This document shows positions 47,801 through 58,611 of a stretch of DNA of 64,000 nucleotides, one piece after another. This DNA comes from Linnemannia schmuckeri (taxonomy: Eukaryota; Mortierellomycota; Mortierellomycetes; Mortierellales; Mortierellaceae), in the NCBI GenBank assembly GCA_029449235.1, contig JANATG010000012.1:1364001-1428000 (forward strand), written 5' to 3'. A program made the position numbers and the translations under genes. Position 1 is the stretch's first letter. Every line of letters starts with the position of its first letter. The notes beneath the pieces were generated by a model. That model was not told the origin of the DNA. It made no database searches and was given only the letters and a program-made list of their open reading frames with translations.

Positions 47801-49464
47801 ATAGTCAGTAAGGGTTGCGCTCCGAGACAAATAATGCAAAAAAAGAAAAAAGAAAAAAAAAAAAAAATGGCTGCATGACTTTACCTTTTGGTCATGTAAT
47901 GTCGTTCTTATTGGCATGTCTTGTAAGAAATGGCCCGTGTATGAATGAGCTATTCGGAATGAAGGTGCCGTGTAAGTAGAAGTGATAGTGAACCGATCAG
48001 CCCACTAAACTCATTCTTGACAGTCTTCAAAACCTTGGGTGACTATCAACTTTCAGGTTGCATTGAACAACAAACACCCTTACCTTTATTCGGTTTCAAC
48101 TGCGTGAGGAAGGACAAAGAAACAATGGTATGGATGAGAGGACGCGTCCAAAAAAAAAAAAAAAAAAGCGACTACCCTATTTGTTAAGCCACCGTTCATT
48201 TGTGCTCTGATCATGCAAGCATTCAAGCATATGCCAAGGATCGAATCGATACTCCAGCATCAACAGCAATAACAACCAGCCGGCAGTGGATTCTCGGCCC
48301 GATTTGAAGTCCCAGCGTGTAGTCATTGATATTTGGACACTTTCCTCAACAGTATACCAAGATATCTCGCGAGCTTGTATGAATGAGGGTGTTATCGTCT
48401 TTTTGTTTCCACCGGTTTCTCACTGTCCCTTTTATTTTTCCTATGTTGCTGGTCTGAATGGGACTAGCAGAATGGAATATCTTTCTTCGTATCCTGACAT
48501 ATCTATTCACCACCCAAGAATCACTTTAAAACCTAACAAAAAGAGGCTATAACAACATCGATGACTAAATGGAAATTCGAATGCCAATCAGTTCTCGACT
48601 TCAACTGCTGCTCTATTATTTTTTGTTATTGCTTTTTTTGTTTTGTTGGTTAATTAAAGGAAGGGCAGAAGATGTGCCGGTGAATATTGTCACTTCCACA
48701 TAGGACGAACAACAAAGGCTCGAACTCGTTTGATGACACCCAATTCTCCGACTGCACGAAATAATATATTAAGCATCAGTCTTGCTGATCTTTTACGGCT
48801 TTGAAGGTCGTGGATTCCTTTGTGGTCAGAATCTCAAACAAAGTGCTTTTAGAAGATCGCGTATAATTGCGTTGTGAGGAGCCTAATTTTTGCACGCCCG
48901 AACTATTTATTGGTCCCTCTTTCGCAGTCCCGGGCCTGCGCTTCAAGGCGAGGCTTCTATAGGAGTGGTTTCCACCCTATGGGGGGTGCATAGGTTTGAG
49001 GAGTTGCAATTCAAAATTTTCAATTCACGTTCTTCTCAATTGCTGCCTTGCTAACAAGTCACGCAGAGAGATTAGAAGCGGTTCCACAATTTGGATCCCA
49101 GTCGTCACCCACTCTGGTTACTCTCGGTGCCCAGTTCATTGGAGTCTTTGACCAAGTCTCGTAGAAAATTGGGTCCGGTGTCATCTTGGTGCATGCAATG
49201 CAAAAAAAAAAAAATTATCAGTGATGGCGACAACATTTGTTTTGTATTTTTCGTGCAATCATCAATCATATCAATGCGAGAATAAAAAGGGGCGAAAAGA
49301 GAGGCTATGGTACAATGGGGCGTATGCTAGGGGACGATAATGCTACAGGATATTTGGATGAAAAGAAGGACAACAAGAAAAGGAGCGATGACAGGTAAAA
49401 AGAACAAAAAGGTAACTAAAGCTCTGCGTGAGCTCAGTAATAGGCACTAATGGGCACCTTTTTT
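44886..49464. other. 4.6 kb gene-poor region with coding relics
   Basis: After the eEF3 3' flank, short protein-like stretches appear in broken frames, for example 45296-45544 (KWIRRDTSLDNPGEEMS, AIPESRVEDDMPIW) and 47179-47538 (PMPRHDTIAVILRMLSEIS). They are separated by stops and match no family I recognise. The base composition and irregular frames differ from the flanking housekeeping genes. This may be a decayed gene or an old mobile element. Confidence 0.4.
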
Positions 49465-50818
49465 TTACCGGCTGCAGGTGACAGGGTAGATGTGAGGGAT
49501 ATCCTGAAGCCTCTTGTCATCCAGGCCAGAGCCATTGGAGTGGCCGTGGCCCCTCTGGTTCATCAGTCTTGACTCGAGCTGGTTGGCCTTTTCTTGCAAC
49601 ATCCTGTTCCGGTTCTCAAGGTGCTTAATGAAATCCACAGCCTTGAACAGGATGGTCGATTTTGAGCTGTTGACATCCTTGAGGTCTGGGATGATATCAG
49701 TCATGTCCTTGAATCCATTGCGAATCGTATTCCTTCGCTTCTGCTCGGACGCAATGTGGTTCGCACGCTTCTCTTCCTCTGTCAGTAACTCCTTGTACGG
49801 CTTACGCTTGGTCGTCGCAGGTGTGGTTGGATTCGGGGTGGAATTGGCAGCATCCGAGACAGACCCATCCGAGTACGATGCATTGCGCTCCCGACTGCTC
49901 TCCTTTTGACCGCGTGAGTTGGAGGGTGAGGACACTGGTGAAGACGAAGTGGGATGCTCATCCTCGTCCCGCTTGTTCTTTTTGGGGTTGGAAGGTCCAT
50001 GACTGTCGCCATTGCTGTTTCCGTTACTGCTGCTGCTGTTGTTGTTGTTCAATGAGAGCTTGGATAGTTGTTGGATAGGAGTCGAGATCTTGGAGGAATC
50101 GCTGCTGATAGATGTGCCCTTACGTCGGTCAGTAGACTTGTTGGTCTTTCTCTTTGTTGGTACAGAGACAGCTCCAGCGATAGTATATGAGTTGTTGCCA
50201 GAGGGCGAGCTAGGCGAGACAGGCGATTCGCCCAGTTGAGGCGAAGAAGGGAACCCATGACCAAAATGGTTAGGGAGAGAGTGACCAAAGCTCGACTGGG
50301 ACGAGGGCGAGGTCATGTCGAAATCCATGCTGTTCATCAAGCCAGGGTTGGCCAGGGACGAGGCTGAAGAAGCCGAATTTAGCATGTAGGGATTATCGAC
50401 AAAAGACCCAGGCATTGTTTCCGGGGTGAACAGAGGTAAGTTGGGGAGGTTGGGTATCGCGCTTGGGTCGAATGTAAAGTCTTGGTCGACAACCAATGTA
50501 TCGAGGAACTCGGAAAAGTAGCGTTGCTCGGAAGGGTTGAAGAGCTGCATCGAGGGATCCGCTCCCAATGGTGGAGGCGACGTGGGCAAGTTCAAAAAAT
50601 CCTGGTTCGACAGCTTAAAGTCTACTCGAGTGCAAGGCAAAATATGTTTGAGCAAACGAACATTTTGTGTTTGCTTAACAGTTGTGTCGTAAAGTCAAGT
50701 GTTTGTTCTTCTGTTTACCATCGAACGAAAGAGGCTCGCCAAAGAGACCATGGCTGGGGCCTGAGAAGGGGAGGGGCGATGGGGGTCTGAATCCCGAGTC
50801 TGTATTGAACATGTTCAT
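49465..50818 (-). CDS. bHLH transcription factor
   Basis: Two exons on the minus strand: 50818-50719 and 50621-49465, encoding 418 residues. The N-terminal two-thirds are Ser/Pro/Asn-rich and probably disordered, with an acidic/hydrophobic stretch (LDTLVVDQDFTFDPS) that could activate transcription and a basic cluster (PTKRKTNKSTDRRKG). The C-terminal bHLH at about 312-370 reads EEKRANHIASEQKRRNTIR, then helix 1 NGFKDMTDIIPDL, a loop and helix 2 STILFKAVDFIKHLE. The basic region has the His-Glu-Arg triad (H, E four residues later, R) that recognises CACGTG-type E-boxes. After helix 2 a leucine-zipper-like coil continues (NRNRMLQEKANQLESRLMNQ). This resembles class B factors such as Mlx/Cbf1/Ino4 relatives; the exact orthologue is unknown. 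The leader on the minus strand is pyrimidine-rich with microsatellites. Confidence 0.9.
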
Positions 50819-51182
50819 GATGACGAATATATGTGCGTGTGCGTAGTTAGGTGAGAAGTATGAAATGTGGATGTGGTGTGCAGGGACTGAGGATGAGATC
50901 TTTTGTTGGGCAGAGAGAGAGAGAGAAAGAGAGGAGGGAGTGAGATAAGAAGGGAAGAGTGGAGAAGGGAAGAGGAAAAGGGGAAGGGGAGAGAGAAAGT
51001 ATGTATATGAGTGTGAGAAGGAAGGGTGTATGTGGGCGAGGGTGTGTATGCGTGTGTACGTATGTGTGTGTAGGTGTTGTGGAGAAGAGGAGGAAGAAGA
51101 CAAAGGGGGGAGAGGAGAGAAGGGGGAAGAAGAGCAGGAAGCAGGGAGCAGAAAGGGATGAAAATCAAGAAAAAGCAAGGTA

Positions 51183-51210
51183 AGAAGGAAGGAAGGAAGG
51201 AAGGAAGGAA
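51183..51210. repeat. (GGAA)n microsatellite
   Basis: Several tandem GGAA units inside a long purine-only tract upstream of the bHLH gene. Confidence 0.8.
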
Positions 51211-51314
51211 AGGAAGAAAAGGTCCCGGGTTGGGCAAGACAGGGCAGGGCAGAGCAAGATCGGATTCGAAAGGAGAGTAAGAAGAGAGGGGTCAGGGAAA
51301 GGATGGAAGGATGG

Positions 51315-51455
51315 AAAGAAAGGCAAAGAAAGGTAAAGAAAGGAAAAGAAAGGTAAAGAAAGGAAAAGAAAGGTAAAGAAAAGAAACGAGCAACGAACAA
51401 AAGGAAAAGGAAAAAAGAAAAAAAGAAAAAGAAAAAGAAAAAGAAAAAAGAAAGG
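51315..51455. repeat. Degenerate AAGAAAGG / GAAAAA tandem repeats
   Basis: Tandem units alternating GGTAAAGAAA and GGAAAAGAAA, followed by (GAAAAA)n. Part of the bHLH 5' flank. Confidence 0.8.
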
Positions 51456-52613
51456 CAAGGAAGGAGGACAAAGAAACGAATGAGAAGAGAGAAGAGGAGG
51501 AAGTAAAAAAGACAAAATAACGGAAAGAGGGATGACTAGGACAAGGGAAGAGACAAGACACCAAGAGAAGAGACAACGAAGAGGGCGGGTGACCTGCTTG
51601 CACTTACAGGTCGAGATTCGCGCGAAGAGCTGATTGGGCCTCACTTCCTTTATTTCATTTTTAAAAAGAGATGTATTTTTGTCGAAACTCCAAATTATGT
51701 GTTTTCTAGCACACACTCTAATGGTTTGAGTGAAGAAGGGAACTCAGCTCTCCTTCCCGAGGAGTACTGGATGGTCTCCACTCTGCTTCATTCGACCACC
51801 TTCAATTGATCTACTTTATACTGTGGAGAAAGGTACCTTACTGCACCTACTTTAACCAGACTACAACCCATATTGCAAATAATATAACTATTACCCTGTC
51901 GCCAGACTGGAGACATGTACATTCTTCTCCTTACATTCCCTCCAAATCCATCCTTCCTTTCTCTCCCAAACGCACACCATGCATCATGCTGTTCTGTACT
52001 GTATCCTCATCAACATACCATGGCTGTTGTGTTTTTCGTTGCATTGTCTGTGGGTGCAGTAACGAACTGTTATACTCGCACACCCGACAACGAAAGAGGA
52101 AAAAAAAAAAAACAGCATGACATAAACATCTCCTGCGGGAAAAGCATAAAACTTTGGGCCTACGAATGAGAAACCTCTCATTTTTGTAGATGGAGGGAAG
52201 GAAACAAACGAGCACTGTACTTCTCGACTGGTAGAAACTCCATCCCAGCCCGCTGCTCCCAGAAATCCCGCTTGTTCTATGTGTATGCCAGCCCAAATAC
52301 AAACAGCAGCACCAACAGCAACAACAGCACAAAAACTCTCTCTCTCCAAGCTCCAACGACTCTCTGGATGGTCCCTGTGCCACTCCCCTCCTCATCGTTG
52401 TCTTCTGCGATTGGTTGTGGAGGGACTTAACGTAACCTCCACAGTAGCAAACACATGTTTATTTTACTTATTTTATTCCGGGCTCACTACGCCTTTCTCT
52501 CCTTCCCTTCTCATCACACTTCACTTCTCTACCTATTCAGTTTTTTCCATAGGGCACTGTGTACTCACTTACACTTCCGCTCCACCTTGCTGTTACTCTT
52601 TTGCGAAGATCTG

Positions 52614-52644
<31 letters not shown>
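52614..52644. repeat. poly(A) tract, 31 bases
   Basis: Uninterrupted A run in the bHLH/bZIP intergenic region. Confidence 0.9.
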
Positions 52645-52648
<4 letters not shown>

Positions 52649-53535
52649 TTCGCAACAGTAGCAATAGAAACACAAACACCCAAATCATTCAAACCGCAAA
52701 AAAGATGACAATTTCGTTTACACTTGTGCCTTTTGATAGCTACCCTGACCAACAGAAAAGTAGCCATCTCAACAGCCGAGACTTTTGCTGGTTTTTTTTT
52801 TCAATTACGAGTTGATAGTGGTAGAAAATGGGACAAATGGTCAAACAGTGAGTAATTGGTCGCAAGGTACAAACAACAACAACGACGGCGACGTTTGTGC
52901 GCACTATTGGACATTGCAACAGCTGTAAACAAAGTCTTCAAAGAGAGAGAGATAAGTGGAGGAGAGGAAAGAAGTTTGGGGTCCACAATATCCGCCAGTA
53001 CACTTCCCTTGACAAGCACTACAGTGAGGAGGGTGCCTGAGAATAAATTGTTGTGGCGATGCCCATACTTACGCGTGAAGAGGATGACATGTTAACGGAG
53101 AGATGTGGTGTCTCTGTTTATGACTCTGAAGCGATTGATTTATGGATGATATGTAGAAAAGTCCAGGGCGTTTGCAACGGTGTGTGTCTCCTGCACTGCG
53201 TTATGTTTTTTTCTCCGGCCAGCTTGTGTCTGTGTTTTCGAGAATATCCTCAAGTGCAAGTGCACTGTTCTCCTTGTGACGACTGTGCAGTTGATGCCCT
53301 TAAGGCAATTAAAATCTTTGTGAATGAATGAATGACAGACAAGCCTCGACCTTGCGCCCAGCAGCCAGTATACTGTGAGGTGCGAGAAAGTCAGGCTGAC
53401 AACTTGGCCTTTTGGTCTTACTCTGTGTCTTTTTTCACACTCATCACCACAACCCCACCTTCATACATCCACTTTACAAACAACACACACACTTCATCTA
53501 TACAACCCTATCGACACCCTTCGATCTCTCCTGCA

Positions 53536-55448
53536 ATGACTTCGAGCATGAGGGTCCTGCCCGAACTCCGCATCATTCAGCAGGAGTTTGACCGCCGAGA
53601 CAAGAGACCCTATCCTGGAAAATCCGGTCGAGGTACCTAGTCGTTTAGACCTTGTCGAAACCCATTGGTCTATTACACTATTCTTTTTTATAGTCCAAAC
53701 GACTAACTATCACTTTCTCTCTCTCTTTCTCTCTTGCTCCACATAGGGACATCTGATGATGATGAGGACGAAGATGGTAACAAGGCCAGAAAGAAGCCTG
53801 GTCGTAAGCCCAACCCTGCCTCGCCTGCTGTGCGCAAGGAACAGAACAGGGCTGCCCAGCGAGCGTTTCGAGACCGCAAGGAGCGACACCTGCAAGAGAT
53901 GGAGAGTACTATCAAGGAGCTCAAGGAAACCAACAACGACATCACACAGGAAGCCCGTCGTTTGAAGGATGCCAACGAATTGCTACAAAGTGAAAACTTT
54001 TATCTGCGAGAAGTTGTCTTTTCGTTTGAAACGGCTCTGAGCAAGGGCGGCCACGTCGTCATTCTCCAGGAGGTCAAGGCTGAGCTCTATCGACGCCACT
54101 ATGAAAAGCACTCGGCCAGGAAGCTCGCTCCACCACCACCCCCACCTCCAGTAACCACAACAACAACTGCATCAACACAAGACCACCAGCAGAACTCGAC
54201 CCAATCCATGTTTATCCCTACTGGAAGTTTTCTCATTCGACCAGAGTCCACTGACGCTGTGTCTAGTGCCCGTCAGAGACAGGAATTTGGCCAGGCCGTG
54301 GTGAACGCCATCACCATCAATTGCTCAAAGTCTCCCTCGCCCCCCGCCTCGGTCACATCATCATCCTTATCGACCTCTAATTCATCGACTTCATTATCTG
54401 ACAGCCCTCCACTGCCGAGCAGGGCTTGCTCTCCAGTCGTGTGGGAGAGACTAGGAACAAAAGCAGCAGCAGATCCCCACGACGACAACATTTTCTCGAT
54501 GAGCAGCGACATTTTCTACAAGGCCCCTTCCCCTCGCTCTTTTCTCGATGCCTATCATGCTAGACTTGCAAGGTCGAGCTCACCCTTTTCGCCCATCACG
54601 ATCCCTCGATCCGCCATGTCAGGCCAGGATACCGAGATGGGGGCCAGGGTCACAGAGTACACCAAGCAGCCGACTATGTTTGACGAGCTGCAGTCATCGC
54701 TCTTTCCGCCGGGCACGCTGCAGTCTCTTATCCACAACAACCTTTCGACCCCTCAGGAGATTGTAAACGACGTCTCATTGTTGGATCAGTTGGATAGCAG
54801 TGCTCCCTCAAAGGACCGCGTCGTTTCGTCCGGATACCAGGCTTTCCCCTTTTCACTCTCTCTTATGGATTCTCCTCTCCCGAACGAGCCATCGTCGATT
54901 TTAGATGACGATAATGGAGAGTACCGCCTTTCGACACCAACGCTGGGACTTGATGATGGTCTGAAGCAGGAGGTTATTCCCAGCAAACGACTCCAATTGG
55001 AGATTCGCGTCCTTGCCTCGGCACCCCCCGCGGTGGACCCCAACATTGACGTCAAGGTCTACTCGCTCCCCCATGACCCTCGCATCGATTTGATTCCATG
55101 CCCCAGACTCCGAGCGCAAATGATTCTGCACCAAAACAAATTTGATATTGAGGACCTTTGCCAGCTTCTCATCAACGAGGCTATTTGCCACGGTCACCCT
55201 CTCGATCCACACAGCTGGGAGCTCCCCGAGCGATTCTTTGACCGGTACGGTTTCCTTCTTGGACAGGAGATGCTGCGACACCGCAACAAGATTTGGCCGA
55301 AAAAGGACGAGCCCCTGCTAGGTAACAATCTCTCCTTGATTTGCGATGGTATCATTGTATCCATGTCTTTCTTGTGGATATGTCCTTCTAATGTTCATGT
55401 TATTTGTCTCCTTTATATCATTCTGTAGAAACGTCTAAGGCGCACTAA
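53536..55448 (+). CDS. bZIP transcription factor, Pap1/Yap-type, with DUF3425-like C-terminus
   Basis: Three exons: 53536-53632, 53747-55321, 55429-55448, encoding 563 residues. After an acidic patch (DDDEDEDG) and a basic linker (KKPGRKP), the basic region RKEQNRAAQRAFRDRKERH at 62-80 contains the NxxAQxxFR core of the Pap1/Yap subgroup, which binds TTAC-containing half sites. A leucine zipper follows to about residue 120. The middle is Ser/Pro-rich. The end (about 430-557) contains the LxxQMILHQNKFDIEDLCQ and HGHPLDPHSWELPERFFDRYG blocks of the fungal DUF3425 domain. No pair of C-terminal Cys-rich domains as in oxidative-stress Yap1/Pap1 is seen, so redox control is not assumed. The last exon encodes only the final few residues; without it the protein would run into intron sequence to 55428. 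Confidence 0.92.
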
Positions 55449-55878
55449 ACATGGCTGCCATAACTACTTTTTTACTATTCATATTTGGTATGGCTTTCGG
55501 GATCCCTATCTCTAATTATTCCTGGTGGTCCCTTCATTATTATCCAGGACCTCCCCCCCATCGCATCCCAACAACTGCTGTACTTTATCTCCTCCATTCT
55601 TAACCCCTCCCTTTCCTCCATACCCCCACATCCCATTATGTATTCGTATCATTCTTTTTCTGTAACTACCACCCACTATCACCATAGTGTGCTCTTTATC
55701 AACTTTAAGCCAATCATGAAAATAAAAAAAATAAAATTTTGTCAATTTGCCTTGATTGGAATGTTCAGCATTCGAATTCAAGTTGGAACCAAACAGCAAA
55801 AGAGTGGCTTACACTTTTTCTCTTCTTTTATCTCTCTTTTTCTTTCTCTTTTTTTTTCCCACTGTACTCGACGAAATC
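55449..55878. other. Intergenic between bZIP and first Derlin gene
   Basis: About 430 bases; pyrimidine-rich close to the Derlin start codon. No further feature was recognised. Confidence 0.5.
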
Positions 55879-56886
55879 ATGCCCCCTGTTCAAGCTGCTT
55901 GGTACGACAAGCTGCCGATGGTGACAACCATCCACCTCGTAGGGCTTGTAGCTGTCAATTACGCTGTTGTAGGTTCAATATCTGCTTGTCTTTTGCCGTT
56001 ACTATTTATGCTTATGCTTATGCTGACCATTTTACTCGACTCTTGTACAGGAGTTCAAATTTGTAGACGAATACCGTCTTTACTATGATCCTTGCCTAGT
56101 CTTTTCTCGCGGTCAGGCAAGTCTTGGTATATATGAGGCCAACGCGTCAGTCGACTGGTCCGCTCGGAGGGTTTTTTTCTCATCTTGTTATACTATTGTT
56201 TATTTTTGAGATAGATGTGGAGACTGGTTACGGCGCTGTTGTATCATGGAAGTCGCAAGGATTTTAATCCTCTCATCAAGCTAAGCCTGTAAGTCCCCAA
56301 ACACACGCGTCCTTTACATTGAGATTATAGGTAGTTTACTCACCTCCTTTCTTCCTCATTGATCAATACAGCATTGTGTTCAGCTACAAACTAGAAGAAG
56401 GATGGTACACTGACCAAGAGCAAAGAAAAACTGTGGACTTTTTATGGCTCTACATCCTCTCATCCCTAACCCTTCTAACCACTGCAAGCATATTCGCAAT
56501 CCCGTTCCTGGCAATGGAACTGCATCTGGCAATTGTTGTTGTCTGGGCGTACCGGGCATTAGGCCGGTTGTTGCGGTACGAGGGAGTCTCGATTGTCAGT
56601 GGGGTGATGGTCTTAATGGCGTACCGGGCTGCCAGCTTGGCAATGTGGGGGCCGATTGCGGCGCTGAGTGTTGGTTGTTTGTATTATTTTTTCGAGGATG
56701 TGTTTCCAATTTGGCCGGTGTCGAGAGGAGTGAGGGTGTTAAAGACGCCTGTGGTCTTGTAAGTCTTTGTTTTGGTTTTGAAGAAATGGGATATTTGACG
56801 ATACTACATTCGATTGTGTTGACTTTTCTCTTCCTACTTTCAATGCCTCTAGTAGGACGCGGTTGGAGTCGTGGCTTCGCACCTAG
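55879..56886 (+). CDS. Derlin-family ER membrane protein, copy 1
   Basis: Five exons: 55879-55968, 56051-56116, 56215-56288, 56372-56758, 56853-56886, encoding 216 residues. Derlins are inactive rhomboid-fold proteins that help pull misfolded proteins out of the ER for degradation (ERAD). Signature parts: VTTIHLVGLVAV (TM1), FVDEYRLYYDPCLVF, the WR motif (MWRLVTALLYHG), EQRKTVDFLWLYIL, AMELHLAIVVVWAYR, and CLYYFFEDVFPIWPVSRG with RVLKTP near the end. The short tail (RTRLESWLRT) has no p97-binding SHP box, so it is more like yeast Der1 than Dfm1. Intron 2 has a GC donor (GCAAGT). It is the first of two adjacent Derlin genes on the same strand. Confidence 0.9.
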
Positions 56887-57203
56887 GGGCGAAGAAAGGC
56901 GTTGATGTGTGTGGGCTTGGGCAGAAAGTGGTTCTTTTTGTCTGCCAATTTTGGTTGGATGTGATGCACTCCGGTCAAAAAATTAAACGAAAAGGCGGGC
57001 GAATGTTTCCTCGGCCCACACACATAACGAGCAAGCAAACTCTCTCTCTCTCCTCTCTCTTTTCACCATTCTCACATCTCACATCTCTCATCATCAGCGC
57101 ATCGCTCTCACCCCTGTTCCTGCAAACTGTCCCCAATTCTCACACTCACACGCACATACCTTACCACTCGGCTAAAAGCAGAGAAACACACATACATACA
57201 AGG

Positions 57204-58428
57204 ATGCCACCTATTTTGGAGACGTGGTATTGGAACATACCCGTGGTGACTCGTCTACATGCCACAGGACTTATCTTCGTCCACATGTGTGTAGTGCGTA
57301 ATTCATGACAATAAAAAACGAACTGATATCCTTCTTCATATGTCAACGCTCTGTGCCTCCTTGATATCTTCACTACGCTGACAGCGGTCTACTCCTCTCT
57401 CTCTTCGATTTTTATTTTTGATTAGCACTTTGGATTTGTGGACAAGTACAATCTGTACTTTGATCCCGCCCTGGTATTCTACCAACACCAGGTAGTATAT
57501 CATTTGCCTTCGCCATTTCCTCTTTATACATCTGGCAACATAACTTTTTTCTTAAGTTAATAACATGTCGCTTTCTGCTTACTTTTTACTCATGTAGTAC
57601 TGGAGGATTGTGACGGCGTTCTTATACTACGGCGAAGGAGGCGACGAGATAGGTTTCGAGTTCTTCTACACCTTTAACATGTATGCCCTCCCCTTCCCAA
57701 AAAGGACCGTTAGTTACCGTGATAGTTTTTTGCTCACACCATGTTCCTCTCCTAACAGCCTTTATTTGTTCTCAATCGCCAATCTCAGGATCATCTTTAG
57801 TTACTACTTAGAGAGGGAATGGTTCTCGGAGAGAACGGTCGACTTTGTCTGGGCATACTTTCTCTCCGTATCCGCTCTCTTGGTAAACTACACCTACCCC
57901 TCCTATTTTTTTGCCAATTGAAAGACTCAAGAAGAGATCTTTGCAATAGAACTCGCAACTCTCTTTCGCCCAATAGATCATGGCTCACTCAAATTATTTC
58001 CCTCTTCATGTCTGTGTACATGCTAGGTCGCATCAACGCTGCACATGCTCCCATTTGTGGCAGTCGAGCTACACCTAGTCTTCTTCCAGATCTGGCTCCT
58101 GTATGGGACCAGTGTAGGGTCCAGCAAGAGACTGATTCTCTTCTCATGGGTCTTCAATATCGGCCTTGCCTCGATAGCCTATTACTACTCGATCTATGGA
58201 CGGTTCACCGCCTTGGCCTTTGGGGCCCTATACCATTTTTTGGAGAATGTGCTTCCTACCTGGTCCATTTCGCGTGGTGTTCGCCTTTTCAGGACACCCG
58301 ACTTTGTGTAAGTGGTGTAGTAATGGGCTTTGGATGACCGTGTACGTCTTTTTGGACTCTTTTGGCTTGTTTTTGACATCCTGTCGCGCTTTTTTACTCT
58401 TTGTTTTCATAGCAGGCGCCTCGTTTGA
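57204..58428 (+). CDS. Derlin-family ER membrane protein, copy 2
   Basis: Six exons: 57204-57293, 57426-57491, 57598-57680, 57789-57882, 58027-58307 and 58413-58428, encoding about 209 residues. It starts MPPILETWYWNIPVVTRLH and continues FVDKYNLYFDPALVF, the WR motif (YWRIVTAFLYYG), ERTVDFVWAYFLS, VAVELHLVFFQIWLLYG and ALYHFLENVLPTWSISRG. Exon 1 (90 bases) and exon 2 (66 bases) have exactly the lengths of the copy-1 exons, and the next junction is also at the same place. This copy has one extra intron at 57883-58026. The last exon is 16 bases; two AG acceptors three bases apart (58411-58412 and 58414-58415) both keep frame. No SHP box is visible. Likely ERAD partner of copy 1 after tandem duplication. 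Confidence 0.88.
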
Positions 58429-58611
58429 CAAAACTAAGCTGTGGATAAATAGTTGCGATTGACAAATTGAGAGTTCGCGCCCAGATGGGATGAGGTCAAT
58501 GCGTGAAAATTGCAAAGTGAGCTTTTTTATTTTTTCACCACCTACACTCTGCAACGTGGCAGAACTACGATGACCGACTTCATGCAAGAAAAGGCAAAAA
58601 AAAAAAAAAAT

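Larger units (their letters stand above)
50819..53535. other. Divergent intergenic region between bHLH and bZIP genes
   Basis: The plus strand is almost pure purine from 50.89 to 51.55 kb, with GGAA units (51183-51210) and AAGAAAGG repeats (51315-51380). A 31-base poly(A) tract lies at 52614-52644. No supported gene was found. Confidence 0.5.

Noticed and set aside
48880..49000. GC-rich segment with inverted-looking pieces upstream of the bHLH 3' end
   Set aside because: Compared by eye with 5S rRNA, U6 and tRNA patterns without a match; the apparent stems are short and imperfect.
50675..51716. 241- and 183-codon minus-strand frames in the bHLH 5' flank
   Set aside because: They are readings of the purine/pyrimidine microsatellite region with Phe/Leu/Ser/Pro repeats. 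Only the bHLH exon 1 at 50818-50719 inside it is supported.
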